From positions 62,001 through 126,000 of the forward strand of contig NZ_JAQQFV010000003.1 of assembly GCF_029675105.1 (NCBI RefSeq): 64,000 bases of DNA. Direction: 5' to 3'. The notes below the pieces were generated by a model that made no database searches, was not told where the DNA came from, and was given only the letters and a program-made list of their open reading frames with translations. This DNA comes from Nocardia anocheti. Its GTDB lineage: Bacteria; Actinomycetota; Actinomycetes; Mycobacteriales; Mycobacteriaceae. This document shows positions 1 to 8,151 of the stretch, in pieces; the first letter of the stretch is position 1; each line of letters opens with the position of its first letter. Made by a program: the position numbers and the translations under genes.

Positions 1-352
1 TCGGCGCGCCCGTGAGCAACAGGACCTCGACGGTCGTCTCCGGAGTCGGGCCGATCGGGCTGGTGAGCACCGGGTCGGCCTCGAGCGCGGGATACATCAG
101 CTGGTGGCCCGGCACCACCCGCACCGCCGGGGCGATGCCGGTGTCGACCCAGTCGTCGCCCTGGCGCATCAGCCGCGCGCCCGGGGTGGCCTCGGCGGCC
201 GTCGCCACCGCGTCGCGCAGCCGCTGCGGGTCGAGATCGCCCTCGCCGGGGACGACGAGCTGCATGAGGAACGGCGGCGCCAGCTCGCGCATGGGGAAGT
301 ACATGCGCTCGGTGGTGGACAGCGGACGACGGAAGACGGTGCGGGCGTTCAT
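1..352 (-). CDS. Condensation-domain-like / wax-ester-synthase-like protein, N-terminal part only
   Basis: Read on the minus strand from an ATG at 352, the frame stays open to the window edge (about 117 codons). The N-terminus (NARTVFRRPLSTTERMYFPM) followed by a predicted two-layer alpha/beta segment resembles the first subdomain of condensation/acyltransferase superfamily proteins (NRPS C domains, WS/DGAT). The HHxxxD catalytic motif would lie beyond the window, so activity cannot be judged. It starts 26 bp after the nltD stop, so it is probably the fifth gene of the beta-lactone operon. It could esterify or amidate the lipid product. The family call is moderate; the function is inferred from context. 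Confidence 0.6.
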   Translation of the reverse strand, partial: MNARTVFRRPLSTTERMYFPMRELAPPFLMQLVVPGEGDLDPQRLRDAVATAAEATPGARLMRQGDDWVDTGIAPAVRVVPGHQLMYPALEADPVLTSPIGPTPETTVEVLLLTGAP

Positions 353-378
353 GAGTGCCTTCGGGAGGTCGGGCGTGG

Positions 379-1422
379 TCAGCGCAGGGGGCGGGTGAGC
401 GTCTCGATGCCGCCCTGGGTGTCGAGCCAGCGCAGGAACTCGGCCAGCCCGGTGTCGCGGTCGACGACCGGGGTGTAGCCGAGATCGGTGCGCGCGGCAG
501 TGGTGTCGTAGGTGGCGCTGCGGGTCATCAGGGCCACGGCATAGCGCGACAGCGGGGGCGACCAGCGATTGGTGACGGCGGGAATCCGCCACACGGCCTC
601 GATGACCGCGACCACCGCGGCCAGCACCCGTGGGTTGGGCTGCCGGGTCGGTGCCTGGTAGCCCAGCCGCCGCGCCACCTCTCCGAGGAACCCCCACACG
701 TCGGTCTTCTCCGCGTCGGCGACGAAATACGCCTTGCCGCCAGGGGTTTCGACCGTCGCCGCCAGCACACACGCGCGCACGACATTGTCCACGTGGCACA
801 GCGACGCCTCGATCGTGCGTCCGTAGGACAGGTCGGGCAGCTTGCCCTCGGCGGTACGGCCCAGCAGGCGCACGATCGGCCCCGACCGGTCACCCGCACC
901 CCAGATCGCGCGCGGGCGCAGCGCGACGGTGGTGAAGCCGGGCGCGTTCGCCGCCAGCACCGCGCGTTCGGCGGCGGCCTTGGTCTCGGAGTAGAAGTTG
1001 AGGTAGCGGCGCGGATACGGCAGCGACTCGTCGACGTCGAGCTGGTCGCCGCCGTCGCGGTCCATCATCGCGCTGGGGCTGGAGACGAACACGAACCGGG
1101 TGGCGCCACCACGGCGGGCGGCATCCAGGAGCAGTTCGGTCGCGCGGACGTTCTCGGTCCAGAACTTGTCGCGGGTGCCGCGCTCGTCGACACGGGCGGC
1201 ACTGTGCACCACCACATCCCGGCCTTCGGCGGCACGCACCAGCGAGTCCGCGTCGGTGAGGTCGCCGTACACGACCTCCACCCGGTCCCGCGCGTCGCCG
1301 AGATCGTCGAGCACGCTGGTGCGCCGCGCCAGGATCGCCACCTCGTGGGTGCCCTCGGCGACCAGCGCGCGCACCAGGCTGCCGCCGAGGAACCCGGAGG
1401 CTCCGGTGACCAGGATCTTCAT
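379..1422 (-). CDS. nltD: NltD/OleD-like NAD(P)-dependent 2-alkyl-3-ketoacid reductase
   Basis: 347 aa, extended short-chain dehydrogenase (3-beta-HSD/epimerase type). The Rossmann glycine motif GASGFLG is at residues 7-13, and the active-site YSETK (Tyr-x-x-x-Lys) lies near residue 143. In the olefin and beta-lactone pathways OleD reduces the 2-alkyl-3-keto acid made by the thiolase OleA to the 2-alkyl-3-hydroxy acid. The ATG overlaps the nltC stop by 4 nt (ATGA), which fits translational coupling. The order A-B-C-D matches the nocardiolactone cluster described in Nocardia. The enzyme class is clear; the product of this particular cluster is inferred. Confidence 0.85.
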   Translation of the reverse strand: MKILVTGASGFLGGSLVRALVAEGTHEVAILARRTSVLDDLGDARDRVEVVYGDLTDADSLVRAAEGRDVVVHSAARVDERGTRDKFWTENVRATELLLDAARRGGATRFVFVSSPSAMMDRDGGDQLDVDESLPYPRRYLNFYSETKAAAERAVLAANAPGFTTVALRPRAIWGAGDRSGPIVRLLGRTAEGKLPDLSYGRTIEASLCHVDNVVRACVLAATVETPGGKAYFVADAEKTDVWGFLGEVARRLGYQAPTRQPNPRVLAAVVAVIEAVWRIPAVTNRWSPPLSRYAVALMTRSATYDTTAARTDLGYTPVVDRDTGLAEFLRWLDTQGGIETLTRPLR

Positions 1423-3080
1423 CGGCCCGACTCCAGCTTCTCGGTCGCCCAGCGGGCGAGTTCCTCCCGGCCGATCTTGGCGTTGTGCCGGATGTCGACG
1501 GGGAAACGGGGATGCACCAGGAAATCCTTGACGGGCGTGGTCACCTCGAAATCAACCGCACGCGTGCGCAATCGGGTGAGCACGGCCGCCGCGTCGGCCC
1601 CGGTCTCGACCTCGACACAGAGCACGGGCCGCTGGGCGCCGGGCGTACCGACCCCGACCAGCGCGGTCCGCGCCACCCCGGGCACCACATTGAAGACCTG
1701 CTCGACCTGCACGGTGAACATCGGCCCCCGCGCGGTGCGCACCCGCTGACTCTTGCGCCCGCAGAACCAGATCCGGCCCTGCTCGTCGATCCAGCCCAGA
1801 TCGCCGGTCCGATGCCAGACCCGGTCGCCGTCGGCGATCTTGCCCTCGGTGTTGGCCCGCGCGGGCCAGTAGTAGCGGGTGCTCACGTTCGGCCCGGCGA
1901 CCACCAGTTCGCCGACTTCCCGTGGGCCGGACGGCTGTTCGGCTCCGTCCCAGGTACGCACGGGAGCGTCGGTGATGCCGAGCAAGCGCACCTCGACGCG
2001 GTCGGCCGGGCGGCCGATGCAGGTGCCGTCACCGGTGTGGGCCCGCTCGACCAGGCCATCGAGCAGCTCGCGCGATTCGATGGTCGACATCGGCAGTGCC
2101 TCGGTGGACCCGTATCCGGCGTAGATCTCGGCATCGGGGCGCAGCACCTCGCGCAGCCCGGCCACGCACCAGTCCGGCACCGGCGCACCGCCGGAGAACA
2201 CGCTGGCCAGCGAGGGCAGCGGCGTCGGACGCGCGCGCAGGTGCGCGAGCAGCGGGATCAGCAGCGCGGGGGAGGCGAACAGGGTGCGTACCTCGAAGCG
2301 CTCGATCGCGTCGACCACGTGCGCCGGATCGGTCGAGCCGACCTTGCTCGGGATCAGCGGCGGCAGCACACAGCGCGAACCGAGCAGCAGATCGAGCACA
2401 CCGACCAGCGGCAGCGTGATCAGCGAGGTCTCCGGCGGAGTGCCACCACGCGCGCTGTGCACCTGCTCGACCATCGCGGCGAGATTGCCGTGCGTCAGCT
2501 CGACCGCCTTGGCCGGGCCGGTGCTGCCGGTGGTGAACCCGATGATCAGCAGATCGTCGGGAGCGGCGGGCACCCGCGCGGGCAGGACCCCGGCGGGCCG
2601 ACGACCCCACGAGCGCAGCGTCGGCCCACCCCAGAACCAGCGCCGCCCCACGGTGACCGTGGTCCGCACGTGCCGGAAACTGCGCGCGAACAGCACCCGC
2701 AGCGCGTGCGCGGGCGGAATACCGATGAAGGCCTCGGCCTCGACCGCCCGCAGGCAGTGCACCATCCGGCGCACACCCATGCCCGGGTCGATCACCACCG
2801 GCACCGCGCCGATCTTGAGCAGCGCGAACAGGGTCGCGTAGAGCTCCGGACTGGGCAGCACCAGCACGATGGTGCGGGTCCCGCTGCCCACGCCCGAGGC
2901 GACGAGCTGTTCGGCGACGGCGTCGGACCACTCGTCGAGTTCGCGGTAGGTGATCTGCCGGTAGTCGGGCAGCCCGCCCGGGGTGGTGCCGTCCGGGTAG
3001 ATCACCGCCGCGCGATCGGGCTGGGCGGCGGCGAACTGCCGGAACGCGTCGATGGTCTCCCAGTAGGTCGCGGTGGTCAC
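1419..3080 (-). CDS. nltC: NltC/OleC-like beta-lactone synthetase (ANL superfamily)
   Basis: 553 aa adenylate-forming enzyme. The P-loop-like motif GFTTGSTGPAKAVE is near residue 185, the YAGYGSTEALP motif near 320, and the HRTGDLGWIDEQGRIWFCGRK hinge region near 425. OleC-family members cyclise a 2-alkyl-3-hydroxy acid to a cis-beta-lactone using ATP instead of making an acyl-CoA. The start is GTG at 3080, overlapping the nltB stop by 4 nt. The neighbours (two OleA-like thiolases, OleD) decide this assignment over an ordinary fatty acyl-CoA or acyl-AMP ligase. No separate OleB hydrolase or decarboxylase gene is present in the window, which favours the beta-lactone, not an olefin, as end product. 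Confidence 0.85.
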   Translation of the reverse strand: MTTATYWETIDAFRQFAAAQPDRAAVIYPDGTTPGGLPDYRQITYRELDEWSDAVAEQLVASGVGSGTRTIVLVLPSPELYATLFALLKIGAVPVVIDPGMGVRRMVHCLRAVEAEAFIGIPPAHALRVLFARSFRHVRTTVTVGRRWFWGGPTLRSWGRRPAGVLPARVPAAPDDLLIIGFTTGSTGPAKAVELTHGNLAAMVEQVHSARGGTPPETSLITLPLVGVLDLLLGSRCVLPPLIPSKVGSTDPAHVVDAIERFEVRTLFASPALLIPLLAHLRARPTPLPSLASVFSGGAPVPDWCVAGLREVLRPDAEIYAGYGSTEALPMSTIESRELLDGLVERAHTGDGTCIGRPADRVEVRLLGITDAPVRTWDGAEQPSGPREVGELVVAGPNVSTRYYWPARANTEGKIADGDRVWHRTGDLGWIDEQGRIWFCGRKSQRVRTARGPMFTVQVEQVFNVVPGVARTALVGVGTPGAQRPVLCVEVETGADAAAVLTRLRTRAVDFEVTTPVKDFLVHPRFPVDIRHNAKIGREELARWATEKLESGR

Positions 3081-3973
3081 ACCGTCTCCGCGGGCAGGCG
3101 GTAGAGGCTGGCCGCGGCCGAGGGACCGGCACCAGCGGCGACGAACAGCACGTGGGTGTATCCGGCCAGCGAGCCCTCGGTGACGGCGCGATCGTAGGCC
3201 AGCGGCAGCGTGGCGGTGTGCGGGTCACCGGCGGACAGGTCGGGCACCCGGACCGCGTCCTGGTCCAGGCCGAGCGCGTCGGCGAGCAGCTTGGGGAACT
3301 GCGGGCTCGGCGTCGAGGCGATCAGCGCCACGCGCGCGGTGTCGTTCCCGGCGAGCGCCGTGCGGGCCACCTCGGTGGCCACGGCCAGCACCCGGTCCTC
3401 GAAATCGGGCTCGCGCTCGACGGTCATGATGCCGCGGCCGACGGTACCCATGGTGGCGGTGTCGACATAGGCCTGCTCGGCGGGCGTCCCCGGCGCGGTC
3501 GCCGTGTGTACGGGGCCGAAACCCTCGGGCCCGTCGGTGTTGTCGAGCAGCAGCGCGGCACCGGCGGTGGCATAGGGGAATTCGGCGTCGGCGGCCGAGC
3601 GGGTGAGCGAGGGATGGGTGTCGCCCGCGACGATCAGCACGTGCTCGGTGCTGCCGGTGGTCAGGATCGAGCCCGCCACCTGCACGGCGTTGAGCACGCC
3701 GACCGCGCCGTTCATCAGATCGAAGGAGAAGGTGCGCGCGTCACCCCTGGTGTAGTCCAGGCCGATGCCCGCGGCCTTCTGGATCAGCGCGGACACGGCC
3801 GGTTCCACCGTGTTGGAGTCGCGGAAGATGCCGGTGTTGATCAGCACACCGACCTGGTCGGTGCGAATTCCCGCGCGCCGCACGGCTTCCCGAGCGGCGG
3901 TGCCGCTGTGCTCGACCACGCTGTGGGTGTCGGTGGCGGTGCTGGTGCCGGTGGTTCGGATACGTACGCCCAT
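3077..3973 (-). CDS. nltB: NltB: catalytic-cysteine-less OleA-like thiolase partner subunit
   Basis: 298 aa, thiolase-fold protein about 50 aa shorter than its neighbour. Where the partner has NACAG, this protein reads FDLMNGAVG, placing Ala90 at the nucleophile position. The usual His and Asn pair is also not recognisable. Glu57 (in TVEPAV) sits where OleA enzymes use a glutamate reaching into the partner's active site. This matches the LstA/LstB-type heterodimers of beta-lactone pathways, in which one subunit is catalytically dead but structurally required. The start is ATG at 3973, 8 nt after the nltA stop; the reading frame could extend further upstream inside nltA but has no better start. 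A non-catalytic subunit role is inferred. Confidence 0.82.
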   Translation of the reverse strand: MGVRIRTTGTSTATDTHSVVEHSGTAAREAVRRAGIRTDQVGVLINTGIFRDSNTVEPAVSALIQKAAGIGLDYTRGDARTFSFDLMNGAVGVLNAVQVAGSILTTGSTEHVLIVAGDTHPSLTRSAADAEFPYATAGAALLLDNTDGPEGFGPVHTATAPGTPAEQAYVDTATMGTVGRGIMTVEREPDFEDRVLAVATEVARTALAGNDTARVALIASTPSPQFPKLLADALGLDQDAVRVPDLSAGDPHTATLPLAYDRAVTEGSLAGYTHVLFVAAGAGPSAAASLYRLPAETV

Positions 3974-3981
3974 GACGAACC

Positions 3982-5031
3982 TCAGACCTTCAGGGAGGAG
4001 ATGGTGGTGGACAGGAACCCGGCGACGACACCGGAGGCGGCCGGAACCATGAGCAGCTTGGAGCCCGCCGCGATGTTCTGGTCGGACAGCTGATCGTGCA
4101 GCACGATGAAATGCGAGGTGGTCGAGGTGTTTCCGTACTTCTCGATCACATTGAGGTCCGGCGGCATCGGCACCCCGAACTCCCGCGCGGCCACCGCGTT
4201 CAGGTACGGCACGGCCGCCGCGCCGAACTGGTGGTGGATGATGTAGTCGAATTCCTCGTCGGCGAAGCCGCGGCCCTGCCCGTCGAGGTAGTCGCCCTGC
4301 GCGTCCGGCCAGAGCAGGAACCGCGCCTCGTTGTGCATCTTGCGGTTGTCGGTGTAGAGCGCCACGCCGGAGGACTTGTCGCTGGGCATGCCCAGGCACA
4401 GGTGCGAATGCTCGGCGGCGGTGAACAATTCGATGTAGTGGATCTTGTCGGCGTCGTCGACGGCCTCGTCCAGGATCACCGCGCAGCCGGAGTCGCCCAC
4501 CGACAGCGAGGCGAACTGCAGGTCGTACTTCTCGGAGATCTCGTTGACGGCGGTGTCGGCGATCGGGGTGATGGACTCACCGCTGACCACCATGCCGTTG
4601 CGGACCACCCCGGAGCGGATCATCCGGTCCAGCAGGTAGGTACCGGTGAGCATGCCCGCGCACGCGTTGGACACGTCGAAGGTGATCGCGGACCCGGCAC
4701 CGAGGTTCTTGGCGATGCTGGAGGCGAAGGAGGGCTCCATGTACATCCGGGTGCCCTGGTCGCTGCGGGTGATCGAACAGGAGATGATCACCTCCAGTTC
4801 GTTCGGGGCATAACGGGATCGGGACAGGCAGTCCCGCGCGGCCGCGATGGCCAGGGCGAAGGAGTCCTCCTGGTTCTCCGGGGAGGTGTCGCGGACCCGC
4901 CGTTGTTTGATTCCGGTGATCTTCTCCAGGTCGAACGACGGCGGCACGGACAGACGCGAAATCAATTCCTCGGTCGACACGATATTCGACGGAAGATAAG
5001 CGCCGATTGACTCGAAACGCGAATGCGACAC
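3982..5031 (-). CDS. nltA: NltA/OleA-like thiolase for head-to-head acyl-CoA condensation
   Basis: 349 aa KAS III/thiolase-fold enzyme. The predicted triad is Cys124 (SNACAGM), His267 (IIHHQF) and Asn301 (KYGNTST). Glu99 (MEPSFAS) corresponds to the OleA glutamate of the substrate channel. OleA enzymes carry out a non-decarboxylative Claisen condensation of two fatty acyl-CoAs to a 2-alkyl-3-ketoacid. The GTG start at 5031 is supported by an AGGAG five bases upstream. It is the first gene of the minus-strand nlt operon and is followed directly by the Cys-less partner. Ordinary FabH is less likely because of the adjacent pseudo-thiolase, OleC and OleD homologues. Confidence 0.88.
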   Translation of the reverse strand: MSHSRFESIGAYLPSNIVSTEELISRLSVPPSFDLEKITGIKQRRVRDTSPENQEDSFALAIAAARDCLSRSRYAPNELEVIISCSITRSDQGTRMYMEPSFASSIAKNLGAGSAITFDVSNACAGMLTGTYLLDRMIRSGVVRNGMVVSGESITPIADTAVNEISEKYDLQFASLSVGDSGCAVILDEAVDDADKIHYIELFTAAEHSHLCLGMPSDKSSGVALYTDNRKMHNEARFLLWPDAQGDYLDGQGRGFADEEFDYIIHHQFGAAAVPYLNAVAAREFGVPMPPDLNVIEKYGNTSTTSHFIVLHDQLSDQNIAAGSKLLMVPAASGVVAGFLSTTISSLKV

Positions 5032-5579
5032 GGGAACTCCTGAATACGTCGGAAGGGTGCCTCGGGGCGATTCTGATCGCCGATGCGATCGAACGCTACC
5101 GAAGAGTAACCGTGTGATCGGTGACGAAGCGAGACGTCCTCGAGGTGTGACGCACCCAGGAACAGGCTATCTGTAACTGGAAGTTTCGGAAATTCGGCTA
5201 TCGACCGTTGGGTGCTGTCACCGCAGGAAGATTCGGGTTTCGACGCATCGGCAAAGCTTCAGCTACCCGGCGATCACACGACTTTGGTGTCACGTGAGGG
5301 GCTCGGTATGGTTGGTCTACCGTGAGGGACCTCACGAAAGGGCGGCACGTGAATATGTCGACCCGTCCGGTGCCGTTGTTTCGCGCGCCGAAATGTCCGT
5401 GCGCGATTTGTCGTAGGAGGAAACACGCCGATGCGCCGAACGTCCGGCCGACCGAGCCGAGGCGGACGGAATCGGCCGGAACTTCGCAACGTTCGATCCG
5501 CACCAACCCTGGACCAACCTTGCCCACCCATAGTGTCGGGCAACCCGACCACACGTCGAGAATCTGCAAGGAGTGCACC
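5032..5579. other. 548-bp non-coding spacer between the nlt operon and a small orphan gene
   Basis: The spacer must contain the nlt promoter (minus strand) and the promoter of the small gene at 5580. An open frame enters from 5322 on the plus strand, but its codons before 5580 look non-coding and the only good Shine-Dalgarno is next to 5580. A perfect inverted repeat at 5321-5336 is the only strong structure I see. The base composition is less GC-rich than the flanking genes, as expected for a regulatory region. Confidence 0.6.
5321..5336. promoter_or_regulatory. Perfect inverted repeat, candidate operator
   Basis: The sequence CGTGAGG-GA-CCTCACG has 7-bp perfect arms with a 2-bp centre. A half-site-like CACGTGAGGG lies 30 bp upstream at 5291-5300. 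It stands between the nlt operon and the small gene at 5580, so it could control either. The cognate regulator is not identifiable in the window. Confidence 0.5.
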
Positions 5580-5939
5580 ATGCTTGACCACGCCGGGGTA
5601 GTTCAGCACCGCCACCGCGCCGTCGCGGCCACCGAGGACGCCGACGACGTGCTGCAGCTGATGACCGCCATGCACGGCCCCGTCGTGCTGTACCTGGCCC
5701 CCGACACCGACGGACGCACCCCGATCTGCGTGCGCCGCACCGACTTCCGCCCCGAACCCGGCGACGCGCTGGCCGGACGCACCGCCTGGCACACCGAATT
5801 CTGGCTGGCCGACCGGTTCCGCGAGGGCATCGACGACATCGACCTGAGCATCGATGTGCGCAGCGCGCCCGAGGCCGACCGCCCCGAGTCGCTGGAGACC
5901 AGCTGCGGTTTCCGTTTCGCCCTGCGGATCGAGTCCTAG
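5580..5939 (+). CDS. Hypothetical protein, 119 aa
   Basis: I do not recognise this protein. The ATG at 5580 is chosen because AAGGAG lies 6 bases upstream. It is acidic in its second half (WLADRFREGIDDIDLSIDV), with no signal peptide, membrane segment or cysteine motif apart from one late Cys. Its stop codon overlaps the stop of the convergent methyltransferase gene by 4 nt. Third-position GC is strong in this frame, which supports real coding. No function can be given. Confidence 0.6.
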   Translation: MLDHAGVVQHRHRAVAATEDADDVLQLMTAMHGPVVLYLAPDTDGRTPICVRRTDFRPEPGDALAGRTAWHTEFWLADRFREGIDDIDLSIDVRSAPEADRPESLETSCGFRFALRIES

Positions 5940-6748
5940 GGAATCCTGGCCATCCCACCGAGCATGGACACCGCTTCCCGGCGCGGATGCGGGCGCCACT
6001 CGGTGGGACGCCAGTCGATCACCGAGGTGATGCCCGGCTCGATCAGGTCGAGTCCGTCGAAGAAGCGGGTGAACTCGGGGGTCGAGCGGGTGCGGAAGGG
6101 CACGCCGCTGCGCAGATTGGCCGCGTCTGTCTCGGCGCGGTCCTCCGCGGACAGGTGATCGTTGGTGGCGTGGGTGAGGGTGAGGTAGCTGCCCGGCGCC
6201 AGCGCCGAGCGCAGTTCGCGCACCACGGCGTAGGCCTGCTCGTCGTCGGTGAGGAAGTGCAGCACCGCGCACAGCATGAGCGCGACGGGCTGGTCCAGGT
6301 CCAGGGTGCCGGTCAGCGCGGGGTGGGTCAGGATCGAGGCGGGATCACGCAGGTCGGCGTCGATGTAGGCGGTGGCGCCGGTCGGGGAGCTGTCGAGCAG
6401 GTCGCGCGCGTGGTAGAGCACGATCGGGTCGTTGTCGACGTAGACGATGCGGGCCGCGGGCGCGATCGCCTGGGCCAGCTCGTGCACATTGCCCTCGGTG
6501 GGCAGGCCGGTGCCGATGTCGAGGAACTGACGCACGCCCTCGACACGCGCGAGGTGGTCGACCGCGCGGCGCAGGAAACGACGGTTCTCCAGCACGGCGA
6601 AGTGGATCGACGGGAAGGCCTTGGCGACCGCGTCGGCGGACTTGCGGTCGGCCTCGAAATTGGCGGTGCCACCGAGCCAGTAGTCGTACCGGCGGGCCGG
6701 GTGGGGTTTGGTGACGTCCACCCGGTCGGCGGCGGATTCGAAGTCCAC
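5936..6748 (-). CDS. SAM-dependent methyltransferase, DUF574 (Methyltransf_19) family
   Basis: 270 aa. The opening (KPHPARRYDYWLGGTANFEADR) is typical of DUF574, an actinobacterial methyltransferase-like family with many paralogues per genome. The SAM-binding motif I is FLDIGTGLPT near residues 95-104, followed by the acidic motif IVYVDNDPIV near 125. The C-terminus (GITSVIDWRPTEWRP) is also family-typical. The substrate is unknown for this family. The start is GTG at 6748 with a purine-rich GAAAGGAAGG upstream. It is divergent from the P450 gene at 6811, with 62 bp between them. Confidence 0.85.
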   Translation of the reverse strand: MDFESAADRVDVTKPHPARRYDYWLGGTANFEADRKSADAVAKAFPSIHFAVLENRRFLRRAVDHLARVEGVRQFLDIGTGLPTEGNVHELAQAIAPAARIVYVDNDPIVLYHARDLLDSSPTGATAYIDADLRDPASILTHPALTGTLDLDQPVALMLCAVLHFLTDDEQAYAVVRELRSALAPGSYLTLTHATNDHLSAEDRAETDAANLRSGVPFRTRSTPEFTRFFDGLDLIEPGITSVIDWRPTEWRPHPRREAVSMLGGMARIP

Positions 6749-6810
6749 GGCGCCCTTCCTTTCGCTCGACTACCGTCGTCGGGATCAGCCCGACTCGAGA
6801 AGGCACGACC

Positions 6811-7989
6811 ATGCCCCTGCAGTTCAGCCCCTATGACTTCGACGTCCACGCCGATCCCTACCCGTACTATGCCAGGTTGCGTACCGAGGCCCCCGTCTAC
6901 CGTAACGAGGCCGACGACTTCTGGGCGTTGTCGCGCCACGCCGACGTCCGCGCGGCGCTGCGCGATTCCGAGCGTTTCTCCAGCGCCAACGGCCTGCGCA
7001 TGGAACCGGCCTTCTGGGGCCCGCAGGCCGAGAAGCTGTTCTCCTTCGTGGCGATGGACCCGCCCAAGCACACCCGGATGCGCGAGCTGGTCGTGCGCGC
7101 GTTCACCCAGCGGCGGGTCCAGGCCCTGGAACCGCGACTACGCGAGATCGCCCGCCGCATCCTGGCCCCCGCCCTGGCCAAGGGCAGCTTCGACCTGATG
7201 GCCGATCTCGCCGGGCCGTTCCCCACCGAGGTGATCTCCGAGCTGGTCGGCGTGCCCGAATCCGATCGCGATCTGGTGCGCAAGCTCGGTATGGAGATCA
7301 TGTACACCGACGCCGAGTCGACCGATCTGCGGCCGGAGGCCATGGCGGCCATCGGCGCGCTGGTCGGCTACTACACCGAGCTGACGATCGCGCGCGCTCG
7401 CCAGCGCACCGACGACCTGCTCTCCGGGCTGCTCGACGCCGCCGACGGCGACGACCGGCTCAGCCCCGAGGAGATCGTCGGCGTGCTCATCCTGCTCGTC
7501 GGCGCCGGTATCGAGACGGTCATGCTGACCCTCGGCAATGCCTGGGCGGCGGCCGCGGCGCATCCCGACCAGCGTCGCGCCGCCTTCGACGGCCGCGTCG
7601 ACGACTGGATCGCCGAGGCCATGCGCTACGACCCGGCCACCCAGTCCCAGCTGCGCACCACGACCGCCCCGCTGGAGCTGCACGGGGTCGAGATCCCGGC
7701 CGGTGCCCGCATCCTGCTGCTCACCGGTTCGGCCCACCGCGACGAGTCGGTGTTCGCCGATCCCGACACCTTCGATCTCGACCGCGACACCGGCGCCTCG
7801 CTGGCCTTCGGCTCCGGCAGGCACCACTGCCTCGGGGCGAATCTGGCCCAGCTCGAGCTGCGGGTGGCCCTGGAGGAAATCGTCGCCGCCGTCGCCGATT
7901 ACGAGGTCGACACCGAGGCCGCGGTGCGCATCCACTCCTCCAACAATCGGGGGTTCGCGGCCCTGCCCACCACCGTCACGCTGCGCTGA
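6811..7989 (+). CDS. Cytochrome P450 (bacterial class I type)
   Basis: 392 aa, soluble bacterial P450. The I-helix oxygen-activation motif is GAGIET, the K-helix ExxR is EAMR, and the heme loop is FGSGRHHCLGANLAQ with the proximal thiolate Cys340. All key residues are intact, so this should be an active monooxygenase fed by a ferredoxin system encoded elsewhere. An AGAAGG ribosome site precedes the ATG. The substrate cannot be read from sequence. The nearby DUF574 methyltransferase and the second P450 suggest a small tailoring group, but there is no core biosynthetic gene beside it. Confidence 0.92.
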   Translation: MPLQFSPYDFDVHADPYPYYARLRTEAPVYRNEADDFWALSRHADVRAALRDSERFSSANGLRMEPAFWGPQAEKLFSFVAMDPPKHTRMRELVVRAFTQRRVQALEPRLREIARRILAPALAKGSFDLMADLAGPFPTEVISELVGVPESDRDLVRKLGMEIMYTDAESTDLRPEAMAAIGALVGYYTELTIARARQRTDDLLSGLLDAADGDDRLSPEEIVGVLILLVGAGIETVMLTLGNAWAAAAAHPDQRRAAFDGRVDDWIAEAMRYDPATQSQLRTTTAPLELHGVEIPAGARILLLTGSAHRDESVFADPDTFDLDRDTGASLAFGSGRHHCLGANLAQLELRVALEEIVAAVADYEVDTEAAVRIHSSNNRGFAALPTTVTLR

Positions 7990-8088
7990 CCGGCGCCTCC
8001 ACGACCGATTCGCGCCGTTCCGCCCGAGGCGCTGCAGGGCCTCGGGCGGAGCGGTAGCATCGCTGAACGGACCGGAAGGTCTAGTCCA

Positions 8089-8105
8089 GCAACATGTTTC
8101 GCTGC
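8089..8105 (+). promoter_or_regulatory. Palindromic motif shared with the P450 gene at 9436-10683
   Basis: GCAACATGTTTCGCTGC lies 47 bp before the P450 start at 8152. A near-identical 17-mer, GCAACATGTTCCATTGC, is found at 10807-10823 upstream of the other P450. The core AACATGTT is palindromic. Sharing by two P450 promoters suggests a common regulator. Confidence 0.5.
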
Positions 8106-8151
8106 GGCCGCTGCGCACGGGTCCACGGAACACCGGTGATCGAGAGGCTTC

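Noticed and set aside
355..3104. Long plus-strand open frames opposite nltC and nltD
   Set aside because: Anti-sense frames in high-GC DNA; composition is Arg/Gly/His-rich and they lie exactly over well-defined minus-strand enzymes.
5322..5579. N-terminal extension of the 119-aa protein, with a Cys-rich CPCAICRRRK segment
   Set aside because: Looks zinc-finger-like, but codon use is not coding-like, it would begin inside the inverted repeat, and the only good ribosome site is at 5571-5576.
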